Assembly (NCBI RefSeq): GCF_035917575.1
Contig: NZ_CP109090.1
Location: forward strand, 5,022,001 to 5,086,000
Length of the DNA: 64,000 nt
Direction of reading: 5' to 3'
Source of the DNA: Streptomyces sp. NBC_01788
GTDB taxonomy: Bacteria > Actinomycetota > Actinomycetes > Streptomycetales > Streptomycetaceae
Part shown: positions 43,264 through 51,227 of the stretch, one piece after another
How positions within the stretch are numbered: position 1 is the first letter of the stretch
Layout: every line of letters begins with the position of its first letter
Notes under the pieces: model-generated
What the model was told of the DNA's origin: nothing
What the model saw: only the letters and a program-made list of their open reading frames with translations
Databases searched by the model: none
Position numbers and translations under genes: made by a program

Positions 43264-44964
43264 CTACGCCGGTTTCGGGCGGCGGCGCGCCCGGGTGCCC
43301 GGGCCGCCGTAGCAGGCGGGCGGACCGCCGTCGGGGTCCTCGCCCAGGAGGATGCCGCCGAGCACCGCCGCGGTGGCGCCGGCGGACGGGTCGCCGGCGG
43401 CGCTGGGGTTGCCGTGCAGGCGCACGTCCTGTTCGGCGAGTTCGCGGGCCTGGCGGGCCAGGACGTCGGCGGTCTGCGGGTCGGTCGGCAGGAGGCGCCG
43501 GGCCTCCGCCAGCCGGATGCGGGCCGTGGCGCCGACCACGCCCCGGTGCGTGCCGACGAAGTCGTCGGCGGCGGCGAGGGCGCTGCGCGCGACGAGTTCC
43601 TCGGCGGCCGACAGGACACCGGAGCGCCGGGTGCCGACCGGCGCGGTCGCCCGTACGATCCGCCGCAGCGCGTCCAGCGGGTCGTACGGCCCCGCGGCCG
43701 GCTGGGCGCGTACGCGTACGTGGGCCAGCTCCAGGTCGGCGTGCGTGACGCGGGCGCGCAGCTCACCGGCGGCGACGTCGACGGGGACGGCGGCCGAGGA
43801 GGCGCCGGCCGTGTCCGTGCCCGCGCCGGGCGAGGGCCGCGACGCCGCTCCGGGACCCGGGGTGCCGGGGGAACCGGCGGTCAGCTGTGCGGTGGCGGAC
43901 GCGGCCGCGCGCCGGATCGCGTCCACGTCCGCCTCCGCGCCGCTGAGCGCCGCCGGTACGAGGCGCCCGGCGGTCGACAGCTCCTCGGCCAGCCGTTCGA
44001 CGCCGTGCACGAACACCCCGATCTGGGCGACCGCGCCCTCGGCCACGCGCAGGTGACGGGCGGCCGCCGCGGCGTCTCCCGCGTCGGCCGACTGGTGCGC
44101 CCGGTTCAGCCGGGAAGTGGCCAGCAGCAGCCGGTCCTTGGCCAGCTCCACGTGTCCCGTGACGGATGCGACGGCCGCCGGCCCGTACCGTTCGCGCAGT
44201 CCGGCGACGGTCGAAGCGGCGGCTCCCGTGCGCCCCGCCAGCTCACGGAACCGTGTCTCCGCGACCTCCAGCGCCTCGCGCGACCCCCGTTCCAGGCCGC
44301 GCAGTTCGTCGAACGAGGCGGCCTCCGCGTCCAGCAGCCGTCCCGCCTCCTCGCAGCGTCCGACCACGCCGGCCAGCGCCTGCGTCCGGGCCGCGGCGTC
44401 CTCGGGCACCCCGTGGTCGTAGCGTTCCCGCATCCTGCAGGCGGCGGCGAGTTCGGCGTCCGCCTCCCGTACCGCCCGCGCGAACGGCTCGACGGCCGCC
44501 GCGCCGAACCGCGCCTCGGCGAAGCCGAGTTCCTCCCGGCTGGTGCGCACCCAGTCGTCCGCGAGGGTGATCAACTCCGTCGAGCGCCGGTCGAGTCCGT
44601 CGGACGCCGGCGGCGACCGCCACGGCGCGGACGGCGGGGCGGGGCCGCCGCCCGGGGTCGTACGGGTCCTGGCCCGCCGGGTCCGCCGGACGTACGCGTA
44701 CCCGGCGAGCACACCCGCCGTGCCCACCGCCACGAGCGGCAGGGCGAGATAGCCCGGCGACGTCTCGTCGTGCCGCTGTGCGGCGATGGCGGTCACCGGA
44801 CGGGTCTCGGGGAGCGCAACCGCGGTGCCGCTGTTGATCGTCATCCCCGGAAGCACCAGCCACACGATGCCCGCCGCGCCACCCAGCACGATGTGCGCCA
44901 CCCGCCCCGACAGCCGGCGGGCCGCGCACCGCGGCCGGGCCACCCGGAACACCGATGCCGTCAC
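43264..44964 (-). CDS. TPM-family relative lacking the TPM domain
   Basis: A 566-residue protein from a GTG at 44964. The N-terminus has one hydrophobic stretch (VAHIVLGGAAGIVWLVLPGM) and a second near residue 80 (GYLALPLVAVGTAGVLAGYA). The rest is helical and Ala/Arg/Glu-rich. It matches, as I recall it, the cytoplasmic C-terminal part of streptomycete TPM-domain proteins: ADDWVRTSREELGFAEARFG, YDHGVPED, then ARRLLPTDPQTADVLARQAR and EDVRLHGNP-like sequence near the end. The extracytoplasmic TPM domain that normally sits between signal peptide and membrane helix is missing. It is convergent with the phosphatase gene, 18 bases away. Function unknown. Confidence 0.72.
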   Translation of the reverse strand: MTASVFRVARPRCAARRLSGRVAHIVLGGAAGIVWLVLPGMTINSGTAVALPETRPVTAIAAQRHDETSPGYLALPLVAVGTAGVLAGYAYVRRTRRARTRTTPGGGPAPPSAPWRSPPASDGLDRRSTELITLADDWVRTSREELGFAEARFGAAAVEPFARAVREADAELAAACRMRERYDHGVPEDAAARTQALAGVVGRCEEAGRLLDAEAASFDELRGLERGSREALEVAETRFRELAGRTGAAASTVAGLRERYGPAAVASVTGHVELAKDRLLLATSRLNRAHQSADAGDAAAAARHLRVAEGAVAQIGVFVHGVERLAEELSTAGRLVPAALSGAEADVDAIRRAAASATAQLTAGSPGTPGPGAASRPSPGAGTDTAGASSAAVPVDVAAGELRARVTHADLELAHVRVRAQPAAGPYDPLDALRRIVRATAPVGTRRSGVLSAAEELVARSALAAADDFVGTHRGVVGATARIRLAEARRLLPTDPQTADVLARQARELAEQDVRLHGNPSAAGDPSAGATAAVLGGILLGEDPDGGPPACYGGPGTRARRRPKPA

Positions 44965-45057
44965 ATTCGGGAGCGTATGACCCCCCGAGCGGGCACGCGA
45001 CCGGGCCGAGGCACTGGTGGGGCAGACGGTACACGGCAACACGGGAGGGGCCCCGAC

Positions 45058-46596
45058 ATGAAGAACACCACCGGCGAGCAGGAGAACGCCGACCCGAGGC
45101 CCACGTCCGACGCGGGGCCCACGTCCGACCCGGAGAACGCCGCCGGAGCGGACGCCCCTGCCGCCGTCCGGGAGACTGCCGCCGCAGCGGACGCGTCCGG
45201 TGCGGCGGGCGCGCCCACCGGTCGGGCCGGTGGCACCGGCGCGGAGAACGCGACCGTCACGGGCGGCGAAGCCGGTGGTACGCACGGCACCGCCGACGCG
45301 GAGAGCGGGACCGGCAGAAACCACATCTCCGCCCCGGCGAACGCGTCGGGTGCCCAGGACACCGCAGGCGCGGCGACCGCGCCCGGTGCGGACGACATCA
45401 CCGGTGGGCAGGAGCCCTTCGGCGCGCCGAGCGCGCCGGGCGGGCAGGGCACCACCGCCGCCGTGAACGCGCCCGGCGCGGACGACGCGGCCGCCCGGCA
45501 AGAGCCCACCGGCGCCCGGCGCGACCCCGACACCGCGGCCGCCGACCCCGGCCAGGGCCGAGCGGGTCCGGCCCGGCGCTCGCGGCGTGGTCTTCGCTGG
45601 GTTCGGCGGGTCGCCCTCGGGCTCGTACTGCTGCTGGTGCTGCCGTTGGCCGGGGCCGAGGCCGCCCTTCGCGTGAACTACATGGGTGACCTCGCCGACG
45701 GGACGTACACCAGGGGGCAGGACGCGATCTGGCTCGGGCATGCCTGGGTGGACGGGCGGAAGAAGGACGCCGATGTCGCCGCCCTCGCCCGTCGGCTGCG
45801 CGGAACCGGTATCCGTGACCTGTATGTGCACGCGGGTCCGCTCGAACACGACGGCACCCTGCCGAAGTCGGCGTACTCCGGGGCCGGTTGGCTGATACCC
45901 GCCGTGCACCGCGCGCTGCCCGGCGTCCGTGTGCAGGCCTGGCTCGGGGACGAGCTGGCCACCGAGAGCCCGGACGGGATGCGGCTGGAGCGGGCCGCGA
46001 CGCGCGCGGCCGTCGTCACCTCCACCCGCGAGATCCTGGCGGCCGGCTTCGACGGAGCGCACTTCGACCTGGAGCCGCTGCACTCGGGCGACCGCGACTA
46101 CCTCGGCCTGCTCGACGACCTGCGCGCCGTCACCCGCGCCCACGGCGTCCCCCTGTCCGTCGCCGCCCACCAGATCGACCCGTTGCCCGCCTTCCACAGC
46201 CTGTGGGGCACGCTCACCAACCACCCCAAGTGGTGGTCGCAGGCGTACTTCGCCCAGGTCGCCCGCCGCGTCGACCAGATCGCCGTGATGTCGTACGACA
46301 CCATGCAGCCGCTGCCGAGCCTGTACGGCGGCTACGTCGCCCAGCAGACCTCCCTCGCCCTGGAGGTCACCCCGCCCACGACCGACCTGCTGATGGGTCT
46401 GCCGTTCTTCCACGACAACCGCTTCGGCCACCGCGCCTCCGCCGAGACCGTTCCCGCCGCCGTCCGGGGTGTCCGCCTCGGCCTCTCCCGCACGGACGCC
46501 GGCCGCGAGCGCTTCGGCGTCGCGCTGTACGTCGACTTCGCCGCCACGGAGGACGACTGGACCGCGTACCGGGAAGGCTGGACCGACCTGTCATGA
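45058..46596 (+). CDS. GH18-like TIM-barrel protein with disordered N-terminus
   Basis: A 512-residue protein. The first 170 residues are Ala/Gly/Thr/Asp-rich and disordered, with imperfect repeats such as APGADD and APSAPGG. A single membrane helix follows (VALGLVLLLVLPLAGAEAAL). The outer part resembles glycoside hydrolase 18 / chitinase-like barrels: RDLYVHAGPLEHDG, GFDGAHFDLEPLHSGDRDYL with a DxE pair in the place of the catalytic DxxDxDxE, and MSYDTMQPLPSLYG. The full catalytic motif is not intact, so it may bind rather than cleave glycans. ATG at 45058 preceded by GGGAGGGG. Divergent from the TPM-like gene, 93 bases apart. The long intracellular disordered tail is unusual. Confidence 0.75.
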   Translation: MKNTTGEQENADPRPTSDAGPTSDPENAAGADAPAAVRETAAAADASGAAGAPTGRAGGTGAENATVTGGEAGGTHGTADAESGTGRNHISAPANASGAQDTAGAATAPGADDITGGQEPFGAPSAPGGQGTTAAVNAPGADDAAARQEPTGARRDPDTAAADPGQGRAGPARRSRRGLRWVRRVALGLVLLLVLPLAGAEAALRVNYMGDLADGTYTRGQDAIWLGHAWVDGRKKDADVAALARRLRGTGIRDLYVHAGPLEHDGTLPKSAYSGAGWLIPAVHRALPGVRVQAWLGDELATESPDGMRLERAATRAAVVTSTREILAAGFDGAHFDLEPLHSGDRDYLGLLDDLRAVTRAHGVPLSVAAHQIDPLPAFHSLWGTLTNHPKWWSQAYFAQVARRVDQIAVMSYDTMQPLPSLYGGYVAQQTSLALEVTPPTTDLLMGLPFFHDNRFGHRASAETVPAAVRGVRLGLSRTDAGRERFGVALYVDFAATEDDWTAYREGWTDLS

Positions 46597-46624
46597 TCAC
46601 GGCGTCGATGGGAGGATGAGCGGC

Positions 46625-46960
46625 ATGCGCTCGATGGCGATGTGGACGACCGCCCTGGCTCTCGTGGTCGCGGCGGGCGGGGCAGTGACCGGGATCCTGG
46701 CGATCACGACCGGATGGGTGCCGCCGGCCGGCCGGAAAAAGGTCCTGCGGCCCCAGCTGTGGGGGTACGGCACACTGACCGCCGCCGTCGGCACGGGCGC
46801 GTTCCTCCTGTGCCTCGGCATGCTCGGCAGCAGGCCGGCCGCCCACTTCAACCTCGCGCTCGTGGGCATGGCCGTGTCCCTCCTGGGCTCGTTCCTTCAG
46901 TTCGTGTCCCGGCGCCCCGCCCGCACGGACTCCCTGAACCGCCCCCAGGACGCGGCTTAG
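46625..46960 (+). CDS. Small integral membrane protein
   Basis: A 111-residue protein with three hydrophobic segments: WTTALALVVAAGGAVTGILA, then LTAAVGTGAFLLCLGML and LALVGMAVSLLGSFLQFV. No known domain. The ATG at 46625 is 9 bases from GGGAGG; an ATG at 46616 would abut it. It lies 28 bases after the GH18-like gene and may be co-transcribed. Its stop overlaps the sdhB stop by 4 bases tail to tail. Confidence 0.8.
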   Translation: MRSMAMWTTALALVVAAGGAVTGILAITTGWVPPAGRKKVLRPQLWGYGTLTAAVGTGAFLLCLGMLGSRPAAHFNLALVGMAVSLLGSFLQFVSRRPARTDSLNRPQDAA

Positions 46961-47727
46961 GACGACCGCCGCCCGATCTTCGACCCCAGCCACACCAGCG
47001 GGTCGTACTTGCGGTCGACGGCCCGTTCCTTCAAGGGGATCAGCGCGTTGTCGGTGATCCTGATGCCCTCGGGGCAGACCTCCGTGCAGCACTTGGTGAT
47101 GTTGCAGAAGCCGAGCCCGTGCTCGTCCTGCGCCGCGCGCTTGCGGTCCAGGCCCGCGTCCGCGGCGGCGTCCAGCGGGTGCATGTCGAGTTCGGCGACG
47201 CGCATCAGGAAACGCGGGCCCGCGTACGCCCGCTTGTTGTCCTCGTGGTCGCGCACGACATGGCACACGTCCTGGCACAGGAAGCACTCGATGCACTTGC
47301 GGAACTCCTGCGACCGGTCCACGTCCTCCTGGAACATGCGGTACTCGCCCGGACCGAGACCGGCCGGCGGGACGAACGCCGGAACCTCGCGCGCCTTGGC
47401 GTAGTTGTAGCCGACGTCCGTCACCAGGTCGCGCACGACCGGGAAGGCGCGCAGCGGGGAGACGGTGATCGTCTCCTCGGGCTCGAAGACCGACATACGG
47501 GTCATGCACATCAGCCGGGGCCGCCCGTTGATCTCCGCGGAGCACGAACCGCACTTGCCCGCCTTGCAGTTCCAGCGCACGGCGAGATCCGGCGCCTGGG
47601 TGGCCTGGATCCGGTGGATGATGTCGAGCACCACCTCGCCCTCGTTGACCTCGACCGCGAAGTCCTCCAGGTCCCCGCCCCCCGCGTCGCCCCGCCACAC
47701 CTTGAAGCGGGCCTCATAGCTGCTCAT
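46957..47727 (-). CDS. sdhB: Succinate dehydrogenase/fumarate reductase iron-sulfur subunit
   Basis: A 256-residue SdhB/FrdB subunit. The 2Fe-2S ligands are in CKAGKCGSCSAEI near residue 55. The bacterial ferredoxin-like part has CIECFLCQDVC and CNITKCCTEVCPEGI for the 4Fe-4S and 3Fe-4S clusters. It passes electrons from the flavoprotein to the membrane quinone site. The ATG overlaps the sdhA stop by ATGA. Third gene of the sdhC-sdhA-sdhB unit on the minus strand. Confidence 0.96.
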   Translation of the reverse strand: MSSYEARFKVWRGDAGGGDLEDFAVEVNEGEVVLDIIHRIQATQAPDLAVRWNCKAGKCGSCSAEINGRPRLMCMTRMSVFEPEETITVSPLRAFPVVRDLVTDVGYNYAKAREVPAFVPPAGLGPGEYRMFQEDVDRSQEFRKCIECFLCQDVCHVVRDHEDNKRAYAGPRFLMRVAELDMHPLDAAADAGLDRKRAAQDEHGLGFCNITKCCTEVCPEGIRITDNALIPLKERAVDRKYDPLVWLGSKIGRRSS

Positions 47728-49667
47728 TCGTACAGCTCCTCTTCGGCGAGGTACTTGACCAGCTCCTCCTTCTCGAAGAGGGCGAGCAGGTCGGAGCGGA
47801 TGGGTTCGGTGGTCTCCCGGGAGAGCGTGATCTGGCCGCGCACGGGGTCCGTCGCCGCCAGCCCGCCCGTCGGGTCGGTCAGCCGGCACAGCAGGTTGAT
47901 CCGGCGCCAGTCGCGGTCCATCGCGGGGCAGTCCTCGCGGGTGTGCCCGCCGCGGGACTCCGTGCGCTCCAGCGCGGCCCGCGCCACGCACTCGCTGACC
48001 AGCAGCATGTTCCGCAGGTCGAGCGCGAGGTGCCAGCCGGGGTTGAACTGCCGGTGCCCCTCGACCCCGGCCCGCCGCGCCCGTACCCGCAGCTCGCCGA
48101 GCTTCTTCAGGGCCTGCTCCATCTCGCCCTCGCGGCGGATGATGCCGACCAGGTCGTTCATGGTCTGCTGGAGTTCCTGATGCAGGGTGTACGGGTTCTC
48201 CGGCGGCCCGCCCGCGGGTTCCCCGCCCTGCCCGCCCTCCGCCGAGAACGGCCGCAGCGCCTCCGCGGCCGCCGCGTCGACCTGGGCGTCGTCCACGCGC
48301 GGGCGTCCGGGCGCGGCCCCCGTCGCGTACTCGGCCGCGTGCCACCCGGCCCGGCGCCCGAACACCAGCAGGTCGGACAGCGAGTTGCCGCCGAGCCGGT
48401 TGGAGCCGTGCATGCCGCCCGCGACCTCCCCGGCCGCGAACAGTCCCGGCACCCCGCGGGCCGCCGCCGTGTCGGAGTCGACCGCGACACCGCCCATCAC
48501 GTAGTGGCAGGTCGGCCCGACCTCCATCGGCTCCGCCGTGATGTCGACGTCGGCCAGCTCCTTGAACTGGTGGTACATCGAGGGCAGCCGGCGCCGCACG
48601 ACCTCGGCCGACATCCGCGTCGACACGTCCAGGAACACCCCGCCGTGCGGTGAGCCGCGGCCCGCCTTGACCTCGGAGTTGATCGCGCGGGCGACCTCGT
48701 CACGGGGCAGCAGCTCCGGCGGGCGCCGGTTGTGGTCCGGGTCCTCGTACCAGCGGTCCGCCTCGTCCTCCGACTCGGCGTACTTCTCCTTGAAGACGTC
48801 GGGGATGTAGTCGAACATGAACCGCTTGTCCTCGGAGTTGCGCAGCACGCCGCCGTCGCCGCGCACCGACTCGGTGACGAGGATGCCCTTCACCGACGGC
48901 GGCCAGACCATGCCCGTCGGATGGAACTGCACGAACTCCATGTTCAGCAGCGGCGCCCCGGCGAGCAGCGCGAGCGCGTGCCCGTCGCCGGTGTACTCCC
49001 ACGAGTTCGACGTCACCTTGAACGACTTGCCGATGCCGCCGGTCGCGACGACGACCGCGGGCGCCTCCAGCACGAAGAAGCGGCCGGACTCGCGCTCGTA
49101 GCCGAAGACCCCCGAGACGCCGTCGCCGTCCTTGAGGACCCTGGTCACCGTGCACTCCTGGAAGACCTTCAGACGGGACTCGTAGTCCCCGGTCTCCCTC
49201 TTGTCCTCCTGCTGCAACGAGACGATCTTCTGCTGGAGCGTGCGGATCAGCTCGAGGCCCGTGCGGTCGCCGACGTGGGCCAGGCGCGGGTACTCGTGCC
49301 CGCCGAAGTTGCGCTGCGAGATCCGGCCGTCCTTCGTGCGGTCGAACAGCGCGCCCCAGGTCTCCAGCTCCCACACCCGCTGCGGGGCCTCCTGCGCGTG
49401 CAGCTCGGCCATCCGCCACTGGTTGAGGAACTTCCCGCCGCGCAGGGTGTCGCGGAAGTGGACCTGCCAGGTGTCGTGCTCGTTGGCGTTGGCCATGGCC
49501 GCCGCGATGCCGCCCTCGGCCATCACGGTGTGCGCCTTGCCGAACAGCGACTTGCAGATCACCGCGGTGCGCGCCCCGCGCTCGCGCGCCTCGATCGCGG
49601 CCCGCAGCCCGGCGCCGCCCGCGCCGACCACGACGACGTCCCATTCCTGCCGGTCCACCACGGACAT
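47724..49667 (-). CDS. sdhA: Succinate dehydrogenase/fumarate reductase flavoprotein subunit
   Basis: A 647-residue FAD subunit. Dinucleotide motif: DVVVVGAGGAGLRAAIEA. The His for covalent flavin is in GKAHTVMAEGGIAAAM. Catalytic-site motifs are FVQFHPTGM and GGMHGSNRLGGNSLSDLLV near the C-terminal half. I chose the ATG at 49667; a GTG one codon upstream is equally possible. It oxidises succinate to fumarate in the TCA cycle at the inner face of the membrane. The length and the CIECFLCQ-type SdhB partner place it in the group related to mycobacterial Sdh1. Confidence 0.96.
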   Translation of the reverse strand: MSVVDRQEWDVVVVGAGGAGLRAAIEARERGARTAVICKSLFGKAHTVMAEGGIAAAMANANEHDTWQVHFRDTLRGGKFLNQWRMAELHAQEAPQRVWELETWGALFDRTKDGRISQRNFGGHEYPRLAHVGDRTGLELIRTLQQKIVSLQQEDKRETGDYESRLKVFQECTVTRVLKDGDGVSGVFGYERESGRFFVLEAPAVVVATGGIGKSFKVTSNSWEYTGDGHALALLAGAPLLNMEFVQFHPTGMVWPPSVKGILVTESVRGDGGVLRNSEDKRFMFDYIPDVFKEKYAESEDEADRWYEDPDHNRRPPELLPRDEVARAINSEVKAGRGSPHGGVFLDVSTRMSAEVVRRRLPSMYHQFKELADVDITAEPMEVGPTCHYVMGGVAVDSDTAAARGVPGLFAAGEVAGGMHGSNRLGGNSLSDLLVFGRRAGWHAAEYATGAAPGRPRVDDAQVDAAAAEALRPFSAEGGQGGEPAGGPPENPYTLHQELQQTMNDLVGIIRREGEMEQALKKLGELRVRARRAGVEGHRQFNPGWHLALDLRNMLLVSECVARAALERTESRGGHTREDCPAMDRDWRRINLLCRLTDPTGGLAATDPVRGQITLSRETTEPIRSDLLALFEKEELVKYLAEEELYE

Positions 49668-49692
49668 CACAAGGCCCCAGTCGTCGTACTCA

Positions 49693-50541
49693 TCAGAAGA
49701 ACCGCGGATCGTCGAAGGCGCCGGAGGCGACCAGGTACACGTAGAAGTCGGCGAGCGCCACGCTGAACAGCGAGGCCCAGGCCAGTTGCATGTGGCGGGC
49801 GTTCAGCCGGCTCACGAACTGCCAGAGGCGGTAGCGCACCGGATGCTTCGAGAAGTGCTTGATCTTGCCGCCCACGATGTGCCGGCAGGAGTGGCAGGAG
49901 ACCGTGTACGCCCAGATCAGCGCGATGTTGACCAGGAAGACGACGGTGCCGAGCCCCATGTGACCCCAGCGGTAGTGCTGGTCGCGGAAGGCCAGCACGG
50001 TGTCGTAGGTCAGCACGCCGGCCACCAGGATCGCCGCGTAGAAGAAGTACCGGTGGATGTTCTGCAGGATCAGCGGGAAGCGGGTCTCGCCGGTGTACTT
50101 GCGGTGCGGCTCGGCGACCGCGCAGGCCGGCGGCGACGCCCAGAAGCCCCGGTAGTAGGCCTTGCGGTAGTAGTAGCAGGTCAGCCGGAAGCCCAGCGGG
50201 AAGATCAGGATGATGATCGCCGGGGAGATCGCCCACCAGCTGCCGAACAGGTCGGCGTTGGGGCCCGCGTGCATGGTCCGGCAGTTCTGCGCCAGGCACG
50301 GCGAGTAGAACGGCGAGACGTACGGCGCCGCGTAGTAGTGCGCGTTGGCGAAGGCCCGCCAGGTCGAGTACACGACGAACGCGAGCAGTCCGGCCGCGGT
50401 GGCGGCGGGCGCCAGCCACCAGCGGTCGGTCCGCAGATGCCGGGCGGCGATCTTCGCCCGTCCGGGGGAGCGGACACCGCCGCCGAGCGTATGGGGTTGC
50501 GTGCCGGGGGGTTCGGTACCTGTGGCCAATGCGGGACGCAC
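49693..50541 (-). CDS. Sdh1-type succinate dehydrogenase membrane subunit
   Basis: A 282-residue protein with about five membrane helices, much longer than classic SdhC. Two conserved metal-ligand-like motifs stand out: CLAQNC (C82, C87) and SCHSCRH (C216, H217, C219, H221). From family knowledge, the mycobacterial Sdh1 complex has a Rieske-type 2Fe-2S cluster in its membrane subunit, and these Cys/His pairs fit such a site. GTG at 50541 directly follows AGGAAG, which is very close, so a start slightly inside cannot be excluded. First gene of the sdh unit, 25 bases before sdhA. Confidence 0.88.
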   Translation of the reverse strand: MRPALATGTEPPGTQPHTLGGGVRSPGRAKIAARHLRTDRWWLAPAATAAGLLAFVVYSTWRAFANAHYYAAPYVSPFYSPCLAQNCRTMHAGPNADLFGSWWAISPAIIILIFPLGFRLTCYYYRKAYYRGFWASPPACAVAEPHRKYTGETRFPLILQNIHRYFFYAAILVAGVLTYDTVLAFRDQHYRWGHMGLGTVVFLVNIALIWAYTVSCHSCRHIVGGKIKHFSKHPVRYRLWQFVSRLNARHMQLAWASLFSVALADFYVYLVASGAFDDPRFF

Positions 50542-50610
50542 CTTCCTGTCAGGCTCGTCTCCGGGGCACTGGAGCCGGTGTCGAGCCCCTTCGGGTCACT
50601 CGCGGTCGGT

Positions 50611-50898
50611 TCAGGGGGCGTGGCGGTCGCGGGCGCCGAGTCCCTCGTCGTCCGAGTCCGTCCACAGGGAGATGTCGTAGGGCGCGTCGGAGATGGTGAC
50701 GAGCGCGGGCTGCTGTGGCGCGGCCCGGTCCTCGGAGGCCTCGCGCAGCAGGGCGACACTCTCCCGCAGGTGGTCGGCGTCGGTGCGTACGCGGCGTATC
50801 TCCAGCCCGCCCGCGAGCTGGTGCTCCAGTCGGCCCACCGACCGCAGCAGATCGTCGAGAGCGCGCTGGACCGACGTCAGGTCGTCGTGAACGGACAT
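50611..50898 (-). CDS. Conserved small acidic protein upstream of sdh
   Basis: A 95-residue protein. The first 60 residues form a long helix with heptad-like spacing (LTSVQRALDDLLRSVGRLEH, DADHLRESVALLREASED). The tail is acidic (YDISLWTDSDDEGLG). No known domain. ATG at 50898 after GAGGT. It lies 69 bases upstream of the Sdh1-type membrane subunit on the same strand, so it may be co-transcribed. Confidence 0.78.
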   Translation of the reverse strand: MSVHDDLTSVQRALDDLLRSVGRLEHQLAGGLEIRRVRTDADHLRESVALLREASEDRAAPQQPALVTISDAPYDISLWTDSDDEGLGARDRHAP

Positions 50899-51227
50899 GA
50901 CGTGACCTCACTTCCACGGGCCGGAAGACCCTAGGCGGCGACGTTCATGCGCCTGCGAGTGTTGCGCGTCACACCTGTCGGTGGGAAGGGATGTGCACCG
51001 ATTGGCGGATTGCACACCCCACGCGCGCGCCCGCACGCGCTCCGGGGGCGCCGGAGGCTCCTGCGCCGAACGGGTGACCTTGCGAGCCCGCTCCGCCGTG
51101 TCGCCTCCGGCTGACGAACCCTTTCCTCTTCAGTGGGCCGTAGATCTGATGAACACCAAAATACCGCCAAATGCGATCAAACCCTACCCGTGCCACCGGC
51201 GGGAGCGGCTCCACGGAGGTAGCACAG
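50899..51227. other. Divergent intergenic region
   Basis: About 330 bases between the sdh unit and the substrate-binding lipoprotein gene. The right half is AT-richer (AACACCAAAATACCGCCAAA at 51150-51169) and likely carries the lipoprotein promoter. No gene seen. Confidence 0.4.

Noticed and set aside
44965..46431. Extension of the TPM-like minus-strand frame across the GH18-like gene
   Set aside because: Beyond 44964 it is antisense to a plus-strand gene with a clear membrane helix and barrel. The extended part is Gly/Arg/Val low complexity.
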